Assembly (NCBI GenBank): GCA_946621635.1
Contig: CAMOOR010000072.1
Coordinates: 1-7,753 of the forward strand
DNA: 7,753 bases
Direction of reading: 5' to 3'
Origin: Colimorpha sp002372855
GTDB lineage: Bacteria; Bacteroidota; Bacteroidia; Bacteroidales; P3
Shown here: positions 5,710 to 7,753 of the stretch, piece by piece
How positions within the stretch are numbered: position 1 is the first letter of the stretch
Layout of the letters: each line of letters begins with the position of its first letter
The notes under the pieces: model-generated
Database searches by the model: none
What the model was told of the DNA's origin: nothing
Seen by the model: only the letters and a program-made list of their open reading frames with translations
Made by a program: the position numbers and the translations under genes

Positions 5710-6896
5710 TTGATTACAAGGAAATACGCCATCAGCTCCACGAGCACCCGCAGACCGCCGGCAACGAGCAGTTTGCACACGATATGATTGTCCGTCACCT
5801 GCAGGGCCTCCACCCCGACAAGGTCTACACCAACGTCGGCGGCTACGGCGTCATCGCCGTCTGGATGGCAAAAGACTCCTCCCCTTCGCAAGGGGAGGTG
5901 CCCGAAGGGCGGAGGGGTGTTCCCACCATCGCCTTCCGCGCCGACACCGACGCCCTGCCCATAGGCCACCGCTGCGGCCACGACGGCCACACCACCATCC
6001 TCCTCCGCCTGGCAGAACTGATAGATGAAGTGTTTAGTGCTCAGTGTTCAGTGTGTAGTGATGCTACGCGGGACGGCGACAGCCAACTAAACACTAAACA
6101 CTCAACACTTAACACTGACAAAAACCTCCTCCTCCTCTGGCAGCCCGCCGAGGAAACCGGCACCGGTTCACAGGCCATCCTTGAGAGTGGCATTCTCCAG
6201 CAGTATAACATTCAGTCGTTCTATGCTTTGCACAACCTTCCGGGCTATCCGCTGGGCACCGTAGTACTCTGTCCGAGGACTTTCGCCGCCGCCTCCACGG
6301 GCGTCGTCTACCACCTTGACGGTCGCGAGACACATGCTTCGACACCCGAATTGGGCATCAATCCGGGGATGGCTATTGCCGAGATGATTGATAGGTTCAA
6401 TAGGTTTAATGGGCAAAATGGGGAGTTTCGGCAGTCTACGCTGATATGCGTGAGGGTGGGGCAGCCGGCCTTCGGCACTTCGGCGGGGCATGGCGAAGTG
6501 ATGTTCACCCTCCGTGCTTTCACCAACGACGAGATGGAAAAAATGCTCTCAGAAGCCAACCAAGTAGTAGACGAGGTGTCTGCTCGTTATGGTTTGAAAG
6601 TCAGTCGTTCTCTCGTCGAACCTTTCCGCGCCACCGAGAACAACGGCGATTGCGTGGAAGCAATAGAAAAAGCGGCAGAGGATGTGCCGCTTCGTGTCCG
6701 TTATCAGATGGAGCCTAACCGCTGGAGCGAGGACTTCGCCGAGTATCTGCTTGAGTTCCCCGGTGCCATGTTCGGCATCGGCAGCGGCGAGCACCAGCCC
6801 GAACTCCACCATCCCGACTACGACTTCCCCGACGCCCTCGTCGAACCCGCCGCCCGGCTCTTCTTCCGCCTGGCGACGGCCTGCACCGAGGGATAA
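5706..6896 (+). CDS. M20-family metallo-amidohydrolase / peptidase
   Basis: A 396-residue M20 zinc hydrolase of the amidohydrolase type that cleaves N-acyl-amino acids or small peptides; the substrate cannot be read from sequence. Expected motifs are present: FRADTDALPI (77-86); GHRCGHDGHTT with probable ligands C90 and H92; WQPAEETGTG (145-154) with E149 (general base) and E150 (ligand); LHNLPGYPLG with H176; dimerisation-domain GRETHASTP; and LHHPDYDFPD with H368. No signal peptide is seen, so it is probably cytoplasmic. Its ATG overlaps the murD2 stop (ATGA), implying translational coupling. A role in trimming or recycling cell-wall peptides or N-acyl amino acids is conceivable but is only inferred from position. 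It carries a double-hairpin element (58-71), an inverted heptamer repeat (108-139) and a possible nonamer repeat (228-240), all between catalytic motifs. A strong terminator follows. Length is normal for the family once the insertions are allowed for. Confidence 0.87.
   Translation: MIDYKEIRHQLHEHPQTAGNEQFAHDMIVRHLQGLHPDKVYTNVGGYGVIAVWMAKDSSPSQGEVPEGRRGVPTIAFRADTDALPIGHRCGHDGHTTILLRLAELIDEVFSAQCSVCSDATRDGDSQLNTKHSTLNTDKNLLLLWQPAEETGTGSQAILESGILQQYNIQSFYALHNLPGYPLGTVVLCPRTFAAASTGVVYHLDGRETHASTPELGINPGMAIAEMIDRFNRFNGQNGEFRQSTLICVRVGQPAFGTSAGHGEVMFTLRAFTNDEMEKMLSEANQVVDEVSARYGLKVSRSLVEPFRATENNGDCVEAIEKAAEDVPLRVRYQMEPNRWSEDFAEYLLEFPGAMFGIGSGEHQPELHHPDYDFPDALVEPAARLFFRLATACTEG
5878..5919. repeat. 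Double-hairpin in-frame element, copy 2 (in the M20 gene)
   Basis: Hairpin 1 is CCTCCCCTT / AAGGGGAGG (9 bp, loop CGC); hairpin 2 is GCCC / GGGC with loop GAA; then GGAGGGG. It is translated as SSPSQGEVPEGRRG (residues 58-71), in a loop between two beta strands just before FRADTDALPI. Compared with copy 1, stem pair 1/21 changes from G-C to C-G and stem pair 24/32 from T-A to C-G; the other three differences lie in a loop or outside the stems. Confidence 0.88.
6029..6120. repeat. Inverted heptamer repeat (AGTGTTY ... ACTMAAC) in the M20 gene
   Basis: The left arm has five degenerate units (AGTGTTT, AGTGCTC, AGTGTTC, AGTGTGT, AGTGATG; 6029-6063). The right arm has four units in the opposite sense (ACTAAAC x2, ACTCAAC, ACTTAAC, then ACTGACA; 6086-6120). 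They are separated by 22 bp of unique sequence. The arrangement is the same as in the murL palindrome with an unrelated heptamer. It encodes about 32 residues (108-139) between LAELIDE and NLLLLWQPAEE, a surface turn in M20 enzymes. Confidence 0.88.
6388..6423. repeat. Possible nonamer tandem repeat in the M20 gene
   Basis: TTGATAGGT, TCAATAGGT, TTAATGGGC, AAAATGGGG: four degenerate 9-nt units, AT-rich relative to their surroundings, translated as IDRFNRFNGQNG (residues 228-239). They sit in the dimerisation domain before the STLICVRVG strand. This could be a further inserted repeat or a coincidence of Asn/Arg/Phe codons. Confidence 0.45.
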
Positions 6897-6914
6897 GAGG
6901 CCCCTTTGGAAAAC

Positions 6915-6959
6915 AGAAACAGGCAGATGGAATCCCGTCTGCCTGTTTCTCTTTTTTTT
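6915..6959. terminator. Intrinsic terminator between convergent genes
   Basis: AGAAACAGGCAGA (6915-6927) pairs with TCTGCCTGTTTCT (6938-6950). A T-G wobble and two G-C pairs extend the stem to 16 bp around a 4-base loop. The plus strand continues as C plus eight T, ending the murL-murD2-M20 operon 19 bp after its stop codon. On the minus strand the hairpin lies 25 bp beyond the lipoprotein stop with a weaker T-rich tail, so it may serve both genes. Confidence 0.92.
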
Positions 6960-6974
6960 AGGGTTGTTAATGTA

Positions 6975-7628
6975 TCAGATTCTGCCTTTCTTGGTATTGG
7001 AGGTGGGGGTGGTAGTGGTGTTGGTGGTGGTGGAGGTGCCGGTCTTCTTCTCCAGGGTGATGTAGTTGGGGAAGGGCACCTGGGTGGTGCCGACGCTGAG
7101 GCTGGGACGCACACGGAGGCCCACCTTGGAGGAGATGCCCTCGGAGGTGAAGCTGGAGGCGAAGTTCTTCAGCGCGTCGAGGCCCTTCTGCGAGAAGAGC
7201 TTGCCGAGGTCGGTGCTCACGGGCAGCGGCACGGTGGTCGTCGTCGAGGGCTTGATGGTGTAGTTCTTGCTCGACACGCCGTTGGCCATGTCGGAGCCGT
7301 CGATGGCCAGAATCCAGTCCAGCGCCGTCATGGCGGCCTGCGTGGTGGTGGGGTTCTTCACGTTGACGTTGACGTCGAGGTTCAGCGGCACCTGCTTGCT
7401 CTGGTAGGCGGCCACGAGCTTCACGATGTCGGTGGCCGAGAGGTTGCCGTTGGTCAGATTCTTCACGTTGACGCCGGCAACGCTGACGTTGGAGACGTTC
7501 TTCAGCGCGAATTCGCAGTTGGCGAGGTTGGCCACGCTGCTGAACTGCGAGGCTACTTGTGTGAGTATATCACACGAACTCAGCAGGATGGATCCTGCAA
7601 GGACTAATGCTAGGGTTATCTTTTTCAT
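6975..7628 (-). CDS. LEA14/WHy-domain-like lipoprotein
   Basis: A 217-residue predicted lipoprotein. The N-terminus MKKITLALVLAGSILLSSC has lipobox LSSC with acylated Cys19. Residues ~38-140 resemble the LEA14/WHy fold: NCEFALKNVSNVSV, then PLNLDVNVNVKNPT (with the typical 'V.NP' turn), TALDWILAIDGSDMANG, and YTIKPSTTTTVPLPVS, the alternating pattern seen in these small beta-sandwich proteins. Their function in bacteria is poorly defined; a link to envelope stress or desiccation is family lore, not shown here. The last ~20 residues are a Thr-rich, probably disordered tail (TGTSTTTNTTTTPTSNT) ending KKGRI. The ATG at 7628 is chosen because it gives a clean lipoprotein signal; the frame continues five codons upstream to a TTG, but those codons overlap the promoter. 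No Lol-avoidance or surface-export signature was recognised after the Cys. Confidence 0.78.
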   Translation of the reverse strand: MKKITLALVLAGSILLSSCDILTQVASQFSSVANLANCEFALKNVSNVSVAGVNVKNLTNGNLSATDIVKLVAAYQSKQVPLNLDVNVNVKNPTTTQAAMTALDWILAIDGSDMANGVSSKNYTIKPSTTTTVPLPVSTDLGKLFSQKGLDALKNFASSFTSEGISSKVGLRVRPSLSVGTTQVPFPNYITLEKKTGTSTTTNTTTTPTSNTKKGRI

Positions 7629-7632
7629 GCTG

Positions 7633-7663
7633 CAAAGATACAACTTTTTTCAATACCGCCAAA
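7633..7663 (-). promoter_or_regulatory. Bacteroidetes promoter (TTTG-N19-TATCTTTG), probably leaderless
   Basis: On the minus strand TTTG (7663-7660), a 19-nt spacer, and TATCTTTG (7640-7633) match the Bacteroidetes -33/-7 consensus exactly. Only CAGC separates the box from the lipoprotein ATG at 7628. With the usual start a few bases after the -7 box, transcription would begin at or within a base or two of the A of the ATG. Confidence 0.85.
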
Positions 7664-7753
7664 AAAATAATTCTCCCCCCACCGCCTACCTCATACCACC
7701 CACCTCCGACCTACCCGAGAGGTACATAATTCGGCATTTCTTATATCGTTCTT

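Noticed and set aside
6906..7607. A 233-codon plus-strand frame, rich in Gly and Val, opposite the lipoprotein gene.
   Set aside because: It is the antisense shadow of a gene with a clear lipoprotein signal, promoter and terminator; its composition reflects reversed GC-rich codons.

Overview
The window looks like a GC-rich member of the Bacteroidetes, most likely order Bacteroidales. Two copies of TATCTTTG, an exact fit to the Bacteroidetes -7 promoter box (TAnnTTTG), sit just upstream of genes, one of them with a TTTG -33 box at 19-nt spacing. Start codons follow A-rich stretches rather than Shine-Dalgarno sites. The gene set (TetR / TolC / lipoprotein adaptor efflux operon, a stand-alone yajC) also fits. 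The genus cannot be fixed from this sequence.

Layout. Positions 1-2361 (minus strand) hold the start of a multidrug-efflux operon, read right to left: a TetR-family regulator, a TolC-type outer-membrane factor, and the first 113 codons of a periplasmic adaptor lipoprotein that runs off the left edge. The inner-membrane pump gene is expected beyond that edge. The tetR promoter abuts a strong hairpin terminator that ends yajC (2533-2826, minus). Positions 2954-6896 (plus strand) hold a tightly overlapping three-gene operon: a MurL-type UDP-MurNAc-L-Ala-L-Glu epimerase, a MurD-type ligase that is probably MurD2 (adds L-Glu), and an M20-family metallo-amidohydrolase. A strong terminator closes the operon. 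Convergent to it, at 6975-7628 (minus), is a small LEA14/WHy-like lipoprotein with a near-perfect promoter placed so close to its ATG that the mRNA is probably leaderless.

How the genes work together. MurD2 plus MurL would supply the D-Glu residue of the peptidoglycan stem by ligating L-Glu and then epimerising it on the nucleotide precursor, in place of the usual MurI (free D-Glu) plus canonical MurD route. The role of the M20 enzyme in this operon is unknown.

The most unusual signal is not a gene. The three operon genes carry at least six, and probably eight, small in-frame repeat insertions, while the flanking genes show none that I could see. Five loci are degenerate heptanucleotide tandem repeats of four sequence types, two of them arranged as large inverted repeats. 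Two are copies of a 42-bp double-hairpin element whose differences are largely compensatory. Weaker candidates are a nonamer repeat and a GCCGGC hairpin. The insertions lie between recognisable conserved motifs, so the proteins appear intact. The heptamer repeats have a special property: because 7 is not a multiple of 3, each codes for the same heptapeptide in every forward frame. One exact 23-bp copy is read in different codon phases in murL and murD2 and gives the same peptide.
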